Below, one piece after another: positions 11,291 through 23,028 of a DNA stretch of 64,000 nt (its first letter is position 1; each line of letters begins with the position of its first letter). Below the pieces are notes generated by a model. It made no database searches. It had not been told where the DNA came from and saw only the letters and a list, made by a program, of their open reading frames with translations. Source of the stretch: Astrocystis sublimbata (taxonomy: Eukaryota; Ascomycota; Sordariomycetes; Xylariales; Xylariaceae); NCBI GenBank assembly GCA_022453515.1, contig JAJNNY010000033.1:310001-374000 (forward strand), read 5' to 3'. The position numbers and the translations under genes are program-made.

Positions 11291-13157
11291 TCAAGCCGAA
11301 CATACACTGAGCGGCTGTATGACCTTCTCAAAGTACTGCTGTTCAAAGAAACTTCCAACACCCTCTCCTTCGTTGCTACCATCTTCATCCTCGTCCTCAT
11401 CATCTGGCAAACGGCATTCCAGCAACGTCCGCACTGCACTCTGATATTTCTCCCCCATCCGCCAACCTATATCCGCCAACACCTTGTTGGCCATGTAATC
11501 CCGCCAGCCTCTCCGATCGACCTATACCGCCGGAGTCAGTAATTGCCTGTTGCAGTAGAAATTGCTCGTGGAACGGGGGTTTGCAGGTGTCTCGGAATGG
11601 GTAGGGTAATTTATGCTCCCGAGACTTGCCAGAGACGGGAACAAAGAACTCCAGCGAACTACATACAATCTTCCGCCTCGTCCGCTCCGACACGGTATCG
11701 CCCACCAACTCCCATCGCCCCACCTCGCATAACACCACACCGAGACTGTACAAGTCGGTGCGCCGCGAGAAGCCCTTGTCCGCGGCGGGGTGGTAGTAGT
11801 GCTCTAGCTCACTCTGCTCCAACGGGCCGCGCGAGAGCGAATACGCTGTCGTGGGGCGCGAATACTGGAATCCCGTGATGAACGGATCCGTTACGGAGAT
11901 CATGGGGCCATGCCCGGCAGCTGAGGATTCATGGCTGAGGAAGACGATGTTGCCGCTGTGAAACCCCTTGTGCAGCCACCGAGCGCTGTGGAAGTTACTG
12001 AACGCTGTCGCGAGCGTGAACGCGAGGGAGAAGCGATCACCTAGCAGTGGTATGGGCTTGGCTGGAAAGTCCCGTATTAAATCTATCAAAGAGCGTGGGG
12101 GATAGTCGCGGAAATTACCCTCGTATTTACGCAGGGGGAGCTGCTGCGGGATCGAGATACGGTGATCTACGCGTGGCGCCCCGAAGACGTAACCTAGTCG
12201 TCGCGACCCATTCTCTGTTTCATAAGCGAGGTCGTCGAAGATGCCGTAACAAATGGGAATCCTAAGGGATGAGTCGCCGGCTTCTTCGAGGAGATAGCCG
12301 AGTGATTTGATGCGTCGAACGTACTCGTCCGACTCGGTGCCTGTGTTGATGATGGTCCATTCGATCCAGACTGAGGCGAAGCCGATTGCGGGTGATCTCA
12401 AAGTCGCCAAGGTGGACGAATTTTTGAGGAATTTGATTTGGTCATTTGTGAGTAGGGTCACCGACTTCTCTGATGCTTTCTCTTCAAGCCTCTTTCGCAA
12501 CAGCTTGGCTCTAGCCGACATCGTCAGAGCCGTATCCGCTTTGGTTGTAGGATCTTGCAGGGTCTGCAGCAACTCAACACTAGCGATGTTTTTCAAACTC
12601 ATCGAAGGCAGAGCTCTGGCTAGCGACTGCGACTCGGTCGCGTTGGTAGTGAACTCGTGAAGGTCGTCGACGAGTTCCCTGATCCTCGAGACCTTTTCTT
12701 TGAACTCGTCCTTCCCTTTTATTGTCCACATGACCCTTGACTTTGGCTTCACGACAATATTTGCCAGGGCCTTGACCTTGTCGTCATTTGTTTTTGAGAC
12801 CTCTCCCTCTTTCTGCTCTGGTCTTACTGATCCTGCCGTCTTGATGTCGTGACGTTTGACCAGCTTCTGCGTATCCTCAAACAGCCGCGTGATCTCGCTC
12901 AGGATGTTGAGCACCAGTTGTTGTACGACTGCCGGCCTGTGACGCAGAGGGCAATTTGCGGGCTCGTTAATGTTGTATACCTGTCGCCAGAGATCCAGAC
13001 GCGTCTTCTGGATGTGATAGCGTAGGGCCAGATACCCGCAGCCTGTTTTCGCATCATCGAAGAAGCTGTCGATGAGGAGACAGGTGTCTAATGCTCCTTT
13101 GAAAGCCGCCAGAAGGCTTACCGCACCGACGACAAACCCTGCGACTTCCAAGCTCAT
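11291..13157 (-). CDS. HeLo-domain pseudokinase (prion-inhibition/cell-death type, MLKL-like layout)
   Basis: The product is 573 aa from exons 13157-11667 and 11521-11291, with a 145-nt phase-0 intron. Residues 1 to about 210 form a HeLo-type helical domain. It starts with the hydrophobic helix MSLEVAGFVVGAVSLLAAFK and continues with the typical LRYHIQKTRLDLWRQV and long helices. HeLo domains in HET-S and relatives insert into membranes and kill the cell. From about 255 a kinase-like fold follows with its catalytic motifs missing. The VAIK lysine position reads VWIEW (263-267), the HRD loop reads HKGFHSGN (396-403), and the DFG site reads TGF (428-430). The structural DLYSLGVVL helix (subdomain IX) is kept. 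The second exon ends with the helical QYFEKVIQPLS, typical of these proteins. It is divergently transcribed from the kinase-ankyrin gene, whose start is 962 bases away. Expected role is regulated cell death or allorecognition; the actual trigger is unknown. Confidence 0.8.
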
Positions 13158-14119
13158 CGTGATCTGATATCTGATATCTGCTCTCCAAACTTCACGTGCT
13201 TCAGTTGAACATTCAGAGCCTTGATGAATAATGCGACAGGCGGTATGAGAGGCATGGTAGTATGATTATGCGACGAATGCACGTCAATCAAGAAGGGTAC
13301 CTAGGTAAAGCGGGGTAAGGCGAAGTCACTAGCATAACCGCCGGCCTCTCCCATGCAACTCGAAAGCCCAAACGCTCTGTGTAATAATTCCAACCTGGCT
13401 GTGTGCCATGTGCAAGGCACAAGACGGTGGAGGCCGGATGGTCGCCTCCTATTGGAGGTTGCAGAGTCCTTTACGATAGTAGTGGCGCAGTTCATGTAAG
13501 TAGACGTCAGCGGCGAGAGTGCGCTACTGACGATTAAGTACTAACATTGAAGTCAGTCAGTATTCACACTCTACCTAAGTACTTAGGGTATGTTGACGGG
13601 GGCTTCCTTTTGTGTATTTCACAATGTCCTCTAATATAGCAATTCTCTGCGCAATACCAAATATGCGCTATCATGTTCCGGGTCATCTCCTGACTCTCGA
13701 TGTATTTCTGTTGTTGTAATTACACAGCTTGTTGTGAAGCTGGGTGGCACTGATGACAGAACACAAGCAACTGAAGAGCAGGGCTAACGCGGGGCCTAGT
13801 ACCTACCTAGTTGATGGCGATCACCAAATGCTCATCCTCCAGCCAAGGAATAAAATAACTAGCAAGGCTAAGCTGCGCTGGCATGCGTACAACATCGAAT
13901 CCCCTTGTCACACATGGCGACGGCATCTTTCGTCGCCATCTGCACCGAGAAGGCACGCCTCGTGTGTTCCAAATGTATACCCTTCTAGACGCAATTGATT
14001 GATGATATCCCATCTTGGATATATGAGCAATCCTTATTCAGCTCATTATCGTCCGATAGCTGGCTATTTGTATCATTCAGATCGGTTCTGTCTTCTAGTC
14101 TTTCAAATACTGGCCCGTC
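13158..14119. promoter_or_regulatory. Shared divergent promoter region of HeLo-pseudokinase and kinase-ankyrin genes
   Basis: These 962 bases separate two start codons pointing away from each other. They contain an ACCTAGGT palindrome (13299-13306) and no convincing gene. Small overlapping frames at 13744-14373 end inside or beside the kinase gene in other phases. Co-regulation is an inference from the head-to-head layout only. Confidence 0.45.
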
Positions 14120-17100
14120 ATGTCAACGACATCATTGCTACCGCGATCGAGGCGTGGCCTTTCGTCGACAGCGTCCAGTATGCCGGCGGAGAGGTCATTT
14201 TCCCACGCGCAAGAACAGGACTCGTCGGCAGCGGAAACTCTCAGCTCGACTCAAAATTTAGACTTCATGAAGGTTCTAAATACCGCAATCGATCTAGGGC
14301 TCCCATCCATCGAACTTCGTGTAGCGGATATAGCCCAGTCAGAATCAGAGCGCCAGGCGATCGTCCTCGGTAGCGGGATGACCTCGAATGTGGTACAGTA
14401 CGCCATGATGGAGGACGACCCTATAGAACAGCTGGCAGGTCAAGTGGTGGCACTGAAGACCTTTACGCGCCAATCGTCAGCCACCAAGGGGGCACGACAG
14501 GCTATTTACGAGGCCATTATGAGGGAGATTGAGATCTTATGCCACCCCCTGATCGCTGGCCATCCGAGCATTGTACAACTTCATTTCATCGGCTGGAGAG
14601 CAGGTGAAATATTCCCAGCATTAGCCATGGAGCATGGCGCGCATGGGTCGTTGGACTATCTCATCCGCAACTCCTGGCCAGGCCTTTCCCGCGCTCAGGT
14701 CGAATCGACGTGCCGGCACATTACGGTCGACATTGCGATGGGCTTGCTCGCTATACACCAAGCTGGCTATGTTCATGGTGATCTAAAGCCCGAGAATATC
14801 CTAGTAATGAGCCATGGGGGCGAAGACCGAAGAGTTATCGCCAAGTTGACCGATTTTGGAGGGAGCGCTTCGTCTGTTAGCCAAGGAGGTGGACGGCCTG
14901 TGCATTTCTCGCCGTTGGTCAGTACCTGACACTCATAGAAATCCATCCGGCTCGTCAAAAATGCAGGCTAACTTGTGTCCATTAGTGGTGTGCTCCAGAG
15001 GTTCTCAACAATGACCCAGACATTGACTGGGAAAGGGCCGACGTGTATGCATACGGCCTGGCCCTCGGCAGCCTGTGGAGTAGTATCAATGACATTGGCG
15101 GGTTCGGGGCGGGCCGCCTAGAAAAGCCAACCTCTTGCTTCCTGACCGCATACACACAAAGCACAATGCCCAAACGAGATGAAGAGGACATGCAGTGGTA
15201 CATGAAGACTAACATCGACATTGACTCAAGTCAGAGTGTCGCATTATTGCTCAGTGAGAAGCTAAAAGTCGTGTTGTCCGACAACAATGACCTGATAACA
15301 GAACTGCTGGGCATCCTAAGGCCATCTCTAAGTGCCTATTTCTGGACGAGGCCTACCGTCCTGGGCCTTGGGCATTCTTTGATTGGTTTCGGAGATCACG
15401 TTGGGCGTGACGTCAGGTTCGTGAATACGTCCATCTAGTGTGACTGATTAACTGATGGATATAAATGACTAGGCAAGAAATGATGGCACGACCACATTTG
15501 GACAGGGAGATTCGCGGCAGACCTAATGTAAGAGCGACAGCAATCTATGTATACGTTTAGGAGCTGACAAATATATAGCTCGGACCGTTTTCTTGGACCA
15601 GATCGCAATACTACTTCTCCATCCTTGTTGAACAGGCGACCCTAGCTCTTGATGACAGGAAACCTGCGGAAAGAGATATGGTCTCTCTGGATGATTTGCT
15701 GGAGGTGTTACCGGAGGACTATAATCCGGTTCAATATATCAAAAACTTGGCTAACGTGGCCCAGCAACTGGCCTTCGGAAATAACCAAGGGGAGAGTGCG
15801 CATGAGGCAGAATCACGCTGGGCAGACAAAGGCAGACGTGCGACCTTGTCACGTTATATCTGTCTATCCTCGGTGGCGGCAGCGAAATCGCCATCCAACC
15901 AGAAGACGTTTGAGGACATGACCTTTACTTCAGCCATGGCCGGGGATGGCGTGACGATGTGCTTCGCAGCCCTTATGTTCATCAACACCCCAAAAGAAGA
16001 ACAAATGCCGATCCGCTTCTTTCTTGCGATGCTTGCATTGTCACACTCGTATCATGCGGCACAGCTGCTGCATAGCCGCTGGCCGAGGCACTACGAGATG
16101 GTTCAGAAGATCATCAAAGCAAAGCCGTCAGCGTTTGAGAAGGCGAAGACCCAGATATCGCCAGACTCAAGTCCGTACATGCTTGAAACCTTGATGACAT
16201 ATCGCCAAGAGCCTGTTCTGAAGAGACCACTCACTTTGAAAATGGCTCTGGATCTTGGCATAATTGCGGTTGTCCGTCAAGTGGTGGAGGGGACGGTGGT
16301 CCCTGATGACTTCGAAGAGTGTACCCAAGGTCTACTTCATGGACTTTCTACCCTGCCTGAGTCAGAAGCTGCTCCTTTAGTCCCACAGGCATTCAGTATA
16401 GGTGCCAATTTATCTTTCATGGCGCCAGCTGGGTCTGCCATCGCTGCAGACGATTTCTTCCAACTGGACACCCAAAATGAAAAGCTGTTGTCACCATTGG
16501 CCGCAGCCATACGGCGAGGAAAGCCGTTACTCGCTTTGGAGATACTGGCATTACACACAGCCTCCGGCGACGAGCCCATCGTCGACTTTGACGAGGCACT
16601 CTCATTCAGCTGCACCTATTTGCAATGTGAAGTTGTTGATGCACTACTCTACTTCTACCACAACAAGCCACATTTATGCAATCGAGCTGAGAAGTTCCGC
16701 ACGAGCCCGGAAAGCTTACTGTCGGAGTTGCTGTTAGACATCACAACCCCTGACAGATCACCCAAATCAGAGGTGGAAAGACGACTACTTCTTGGCCCGC
16801 ACTACACCGGAGCTTACGAGAAAATGCTAAGGCTATTACTTGAACGCATAGCCGATTTGTCTGATGGCTCGATGAGCACGACTATGTTGGTCAACTACCT
16901 TCGTTTAGACGACCTGATCGCCGTTCGGAGTCTTCTCGAGGTACTCGAGAAAAAAGGCATTGGAATCATCCCTTTTTTGGCAAATCTTGACAGTATTCGC
17001 AAAGACCCGACAGAACATGAGATAAGAATAACAGCCTTGGAAGTTTGCCTTCACTCTAACGCTTTCCAATGTTTCGAATACATTCTGCAAAGATACCCGA

Positions 17101-19475
17101 GTATTGCCCTGGATGCCTTCTCGGAGTCTGGCAGTACACTTCTCCACGAGACTTGTCATATGGAGGGTGGGGTGGCCTTCGTGGAAGCCCTTCTGCGATG
17201 CGGAGCAGATGCTACGCTCAAGGATCAACGAGGACAGACGCCCCTATTTCGTGCCCTAGCAAAAGGAAACGTCGATGCTGCCAATGCCATAGCGCGTTAT
17301 TGCTCCACCGAGGAACTTCACACGGTCCTCCTCAGTAAGAGGGCTGATGGGTGGTCGGTTTGTTTTCAACTTCTGGCGGAGTGTAGTGTAACGTTGCAGG
17401 CATGGACACGCACATCCAAGAGTTTCAAATGGCTTGCAGAACACAACGGAATCCATCCGTTTGGTCCTGATGGCGTACCGTCATGGTATCCGGTAGTAGG
17501 TCAGCTCAGACCTTACTCTGGAGCTGATCAACGACTGCATGCCGAGCTCGTGACCTTACTTCTGGGCACAGTCGAGCCACACAGAAGGATAGGCACCGAA
17601 AGATGGGAAAACAAAACAATACTGCACCATGCAGTCTGGAACGGCCATCTCAAGGTAGTGGAGATACTTCTCGACAAAGCAATTGATCCCAATATCGGCG
17701 TGGAGTACACAGGCGAACTGCCACAAGACATTCCCATTCACATTTTCGATCCCAGCAAAGACCGACCTACAGCTCTTGATATAGTTAATCTCAAACTCGG
17801 TGGGTTCACCATACCCAAAGAGATCTCAGAAGGTGGCTTCATTGAAGTCCAGAAATGGACAAGTGATCTCGAAAAGATCAGGGATTTGCTCGTAGAAAGA
17901 GGAGCTACAAGCAAAGTGTTTGATGGTATCAAGCAGGTGATGATGGATCACTCTGAAGCTAAAAACTCAGCACGCTTCTCCAGCAATGCGTATTTCAGAC
18001 ATGGGCAAGCCATGTCAGGTGTTTGGCCCAAACCAGTCGCCGAGATGACAAGGATGATCGAGCCCAAAACCACAAGAGAAGACATACTGGCCGATACAGA
18101 GATGAGAGATGAAGTTTTCCACAACATCATCCGCTCTCATCTAGAAAAACAGGAGATGGCGAGTAAAAAGGAGAAAGAGCAACAAGTCACGCCAGAGGGC
18201 TATCTGCAGTCGATCAGGACAGCTGCCAAAATCAGAAGGCATGAATGGCGTTTGCCACCTGATTGGCATTGCTTGAGTATTACAGAGGACGACAGCGAGC
18301 TTGACGGTAGCCGAGTCATGTATATGAACCGCATCACTGGAGAATGCACGTATACCAGGCCAGCTCTTTATAGAGGCCAACACAACGGTGGGGGTGAAGT
18401 TGACGACAGAAAAGATGGAGCACTCGATGAGGAACCTGTCTATGCAGGCTCTCTTAATAGCCCTGATCTGTCTGCCCTGAGTCTGGACGAGCCGGACCTA
18501 CCACTTCACTCCCAACCTGCATCATTGGAATCGGCCAATCAGGACTTGTTTACGAACTTGACAAAAGGTTGTTTGGTTCGACTTCCAAGAGACTTTCTGC
18601 ATTTGACACTCGAAGACGGAAGTAACATGCTTCATATAGCAGCCATAGGGGGCGAGGCAGAATTCCTAAGCAAGATTCTCGACGAGAATCTGATACCCAT
18701 CGATAGAGAAAACCGTGATGGGTGTACACCCCTGCATGCCGCAGTGGAAGGGGGCGCTCTCGAGGTACTGGAGCTATTTCTGGCTCATGGCGCAGACCCT
18801 AACCGTATCTTCCCGCAACGTGGGCACAGGCCACTCCATCACAGTCTTCTCAAAAGCGACGCAGACATGGCCAACATGCTCATCAACGGGGGAGCAGACG
18901 TGAACGCTACAACGCGCGAAGGTTACTCCCCACTGCACTTCTGCATGGGAGTGGGAGATAAGCCGGAACTTGTAGATATTCTCCTCAACGCCGGTGCCGA
19001 TGTGAACGCCAAGTGCCGGGAAGGGAGCGCGCTGAAGATGGCAGTCTCTTACGGCCACCAACAAACCGTCGAAAAGCTATTTCAAGCTGGTGCACGCGTC
19101 GAAGACGACGAAGAACTCTTACATGCTGCGGCGAGGAAAGGTAGCCTCGAGATTGCTCAGCTGCTTCTTGATGCGGGGCTCGACGTGAACAAACGCACCG
19201 AGAGCAACTGGACGCCAATTATCGACGCCGTGGTATATGAGAAGTTTGATATGCTGCGCATGTTATGCGGGCATGGCGCGGATATCTCTGTTCTTGCCGA
19301 GGAGTTTAAGTTCTTCGTGCGGAGGCGGGATGATGGGAATCTGGATCGGATGGCTATGCATGTTGGGAAAGGGGGGGCCGACTTCTCAGCGGAGCGTTTG
19401 AACGCCCGATTGCCCGATGAAGAGAGAGGCTGGGAGGTATGGGAGCCTGTGAGAATCACTAAAGCTGAAGACTGA
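14120..19475 (+). CDS. Protein kinase with ankyrin repeats and a WW-like domain (RIPK4-like layout)
   Basis: The product is 1,726 aa from exons 14120-14917, 14986-15416, 15473-15527 and 15579-19475, and the frame is kept at all junctions. Residues about 80-370 form a Ser/Thr-type kinase. They include a glycine loop LGSGMTSNVV (83-92), Lys113 in VVALK, Glu136 in the following helix, the catalytic loop HGDLKPEN (219-226, HRD changed to HGD), DFG (245-247), and WCAPE straight after intron 1. All catalytic residues are therefore present. A helical linker (about 430-940) follows, then scattered ankyrin repeats (about 945-1000 and 1100-1130). A degenerate WW domain lies near 1315-1355 (LPPDWH ... 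YMNRITGECTYTRP), and about seven ankyrin repeats run from about 1442 to 1668 (for example GCTPLHAAVEGGALEVLELF). No membrane segment is seen. It is probably a cytosolic sensor or scaffold kinase; targets are unknown. Confidence 0.82.
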
Positions 19476-20571
19476 ATGCCTAATATCTATGTCCCAAAGC
19501 AGGTACTGCAAGTCCAAAGTGTAATTCAGTAGCTGAAGCTGTCGAAGCATCCAATGAGGCCCCAGATTTTTGTGGATGATGTACTTGATGACGACGCAGT
19601 ACATTATTGCTGTTGCTTGGACACGCGTCGGGAGAAGCTCTTGTGTGCTCAAGCTGCCGATATTCCGTGTGTGGATAACCATCGTAGAATCCCTTTTGCC
19701 CTTAGAGCCTACTGCAGAAGACAAGAGCTCAGCAAGAGGCACTATGAGTACAATCATGAACTTTTTCACTATTAACGCCATAATTAGGTACGCAGGCCAC
19801 ATCATCAATGTTCTAATCATCTTATGGAAACTTCAGATGCGTGGTCCTAGATGACGACCGACACCGTACCCAGTATGTTCGATGTGCATATGTCCAGTAT
19901 CAGGCATATGAGAAACACTTGGATGATAGGTGCGTATGAGGGGCATTTTTTCTGTACCGACATACCCAACCTTGTCAAACCACGTGGAGACCCGGCGTGG
20001 TTGAAGCATCTTTGTCTGCCACGAGATTCCCCTCACAGTGTTGGGTAAAAGTACAAAGCACGCATATCGTGGCTTTGTTCCTGGCCGGACTCCTTCTAGT
20101 ATGTGCAAATAAGGAGGTCCGCCACCATCAGTCAGCCCTTAGGTTGGCCCCAGAAGATTTTATCTCGCCCGACATAATTGTGATGGAAATGTTCAAGATC
20201 TCCTGTTGGTATATCCTGCGCAAGGTTGCCATGATGAATCACAAGGGTAAATTGGCGGTGGTCTCAAAGGCGGCCTCCCCGGAAGGCCGACATCACACAG
20301 TAAATCAATGTCAGTTGCCGATTGGTCGATGGCATTCCGGTAGGGCTGGACGTGCTTGTTTGTCGGGTACCTATTGTCAGTCAAGTCGGTCCTGGGCTCT
20401 TTGACTGTCTCAATCTCGTTCCCGGCTCAGTGGATAATCTAGTCTGACAAAGAAAAATTATACCAGCTGTCTGCGTATGCACATTACTAAACTCTCCCAG
20501 TAACACACAACCAAGCTACGAGTTAAGCATGAGTGCCGTCCTCGCATTAGCTCATCGGGTTGCACTGCAAG
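19476..20571. other. Intergenic
   Basis: About 1.1 kb between two plus-strand genes. Frames of up to 144 codons occur on both strands but none resembles a family, and several overlap each other. It probably holds the 3' end of the kinase-ankyrin transcript and the promoter of the DUF8004 gene. Confidence 0.4.
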
Positions 20572-23028
20572 ATGGAGAACCTACGCGCCCAACGTGTATC
20601 ACTGCACAGGAGGAACGCAAATAGATCGCATAGAGTCGCGAAATGGGATGGTACCTCCAAAGCAAGGGAGACTTGGGATAGTCTCGGAAAGGTAGGCTCT
20701 GGCATCCAGGCAACTGTTGACGCGACCTCTGACTGATGAAATTGTGTAGGATCCCGATCTTTGGTTTCCAGACGGCGATTGCTACGTTTATCTCCATGGC
20801 GAAGACCAAAGCTACCGAGGACCATCGTTCAACGTCCCATGCAGAGCATTGCTGGAGATGAAGTTTAGGCCTTTACTTGACAAACTTATGATCAGATCTC
20901 GGCCTATACGGATTGAAAACAATGCAAACAACGGAAGTCACCCAACAGACTATACCGAGGGACATCAAAGCGGCCCGATCGAGGTTTTTATTCCAGCACC
21001 TGCGGAACGCGACAAATCCCATTCGTACGGCTATCATTTAGCGGTGCGAAATCTCTTCGCTTTTATATTCCGTAGATCACTAGTCGCCGAGGACCTTGGG
21101 GACGCTCTGATTACCCTCATGTATAACCTACAGCAGTGCCGGACGCCCGATGCCCCAAACAACGAGGATCTCATTACTTTTATGAGTTGTGAAGGATATT
21201 TAGACTTGGCCAATCAGCCGGCTTACGCTCTTGCGGCGCTACTCCTGGGGGAGACTTTTCGGTTCCGAGATTTGCACATCAATGCTCTAGCCCATTGCTG
21301 CGGGATGATCGATCACGTGTGCCTCACTTATGAATATTCGGTTCGTCGTACCACCCGATGCTTTCTTATCACACGCTGATGAGAGCTCAGTTTGTATCTC
21401 TGCCGACTCGCGACCTGATTCGACGCACAGCATCAGAGATGCAATCCAGGCTGGAAGAAGTCGGTCCTTTGTTAAGTACATTCCTCGAGGAAGAAGAGCA
21501 CCTGGATTTGAGCTATCCCCCCGAAGCGGCCGAGCACCTCAAACTATTCCGAATTTTGCTGCAAAGACACTACGCCGTCCAATTTGGCCAGTACCCTCCC
21601 CGGGCAGCAGTCTTCAATGCTGAAATGCTTCGTGTGATGCGAAGGGACTTCGAAGCGCTGTACGAGTCTCTGAAGGACGGGAGTCGGGACATCGCTTCGA
21701 CGCTCCAAATTCCAATCAAACATGATGGCATCAGCCCGTTGCGAACCCTCAAAGAGTTTGACCTGCATAACGACCTCGAACCTCTTCCGTACTCGCTTCC
21801 ACTGCTCCCCACTTTGAAGACACCACGGAAAAGTCGCTCTTTCTTGACCAATCTGCAAGCAAAGATGGGCCGATCGACAGAAGATGATGACCTAGCGTTG
21901 TTGCTGTCTAGGCTCTCTGCTTTATCTGAACCGTTCAATTCAAACCGTCCAGAGGTGGCAGGTAACGGATTGGTTTCCACATATCGCGACTTCGAAGTGG
22001 CCCAGATTCGTTCACCTTCTAAAACAGGCAAATTGAAGAGAGTGGGACCGGTTGACGGCCGCAAAATCCGGTGGATATTGATCTACGAAATCTACCAAAT
22101 TCTACGAAAGGCAACAGAGGTACCGAAAGAGGTGACGAATTCTGCGGGAGTCCCATATCATCTTAGTATCTCAACGGCCGGGTTGCCTCCATGGGGGAAA
22201 GAATCGAATGGCTGCTCGTTGGCGCCGCCTCGGTTGAGTTACTGCGCACAAGTGCGCTCTAAATCGTCAGCAGTGCCAGCAACAGGCTTCGATTTTTATC
22301 ACGACAAATACACGTCGTTGAACCGGGGGGCCAGGTGGGATGAGACGTCGATGCAAATCAATGCCATTTTTCATAGCCGCCGACCACACTCTATGTCTAG
22401 ACAATCATCAGCGGTGTGGCACTCGTTCAACGACACCTTTGCTCTCAAGGATAAGCTCAAAAGATCAAGTTCTAAGCCGTCTCGAGAGCATCGCCGCAGA
22501 CCCGCGGATCGAAGGCACTTTGCAGGGGCCATTGAGAGCGGGGACATGAGGCTGGCAAACCAGGTGCTGGTAGACCATTCAGCACCAACACCGCAAGACG
22601 ACCCATGCGGCCCATGCGGGCGGGCTTCTAGTTCAGGGGGTACCGGTACCAGTATCATTTCCGAAGCCAGGACGTCGGAAACCTCAGACACGGACGTGGA
22701 TTTCCCTCCCCACCGAACGCCATGGGAACACCAGCCTCCTAAACTTTCAAGAAGTCAGAGTCACCACGGTGCTAAGTGCATCAAGGGCTTGTCGTTGTGG
22801 CCGGCGACGCCAGGCCTCAACTCGGTCGACTATGGCGGGGCAGCTCGGATCCGGGGGAGGGGGAGTAATATGGCTAGCTGTGACGAGAGTGTGCGGGTTC
22901 AAATAGCGCAGAGACGGCGGCTCTCGAACGGACTACATCACGAGAGCTTTCGTAGACAGCCGCAGGCCCCGCCATCACCACCGCGTTTGAGTAGCGACGC
23001 CAAGGGGAAGTGGGTGGAACGCGGCTGA
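20572..23028 (+). CDS. DUF8004-domain protein
   Basis: The product is 782 aa from exons 20572-20691, 20750-21340 and 21391-23028, with 58- and 50-nt phase-0 introns. The N-terminal half carries the fungal DUF8004 pattern: KWDG and WDSL, then DPDLWFPDGDCYVYL, a RGPSFNVP motif, an ENEDL-like region (NNEDLITFMSC), and a helical stretch LEEVGPLLSTFLEEEEHLDL leading to FGQYPPRA. The part after residue about 420 is rich in Ser, Arg and Pro and is probably disordered. No function is established for the family; it is widespread and multi-copy in moulds. The branch-like GCTGATGAG just before the second acceptor supports the intron call, and splicing there rejoins conserved helices. The gene follows the kinase-ankyrin gene in the same direction, 1.1 kb away. 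Confidence 0.78.
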
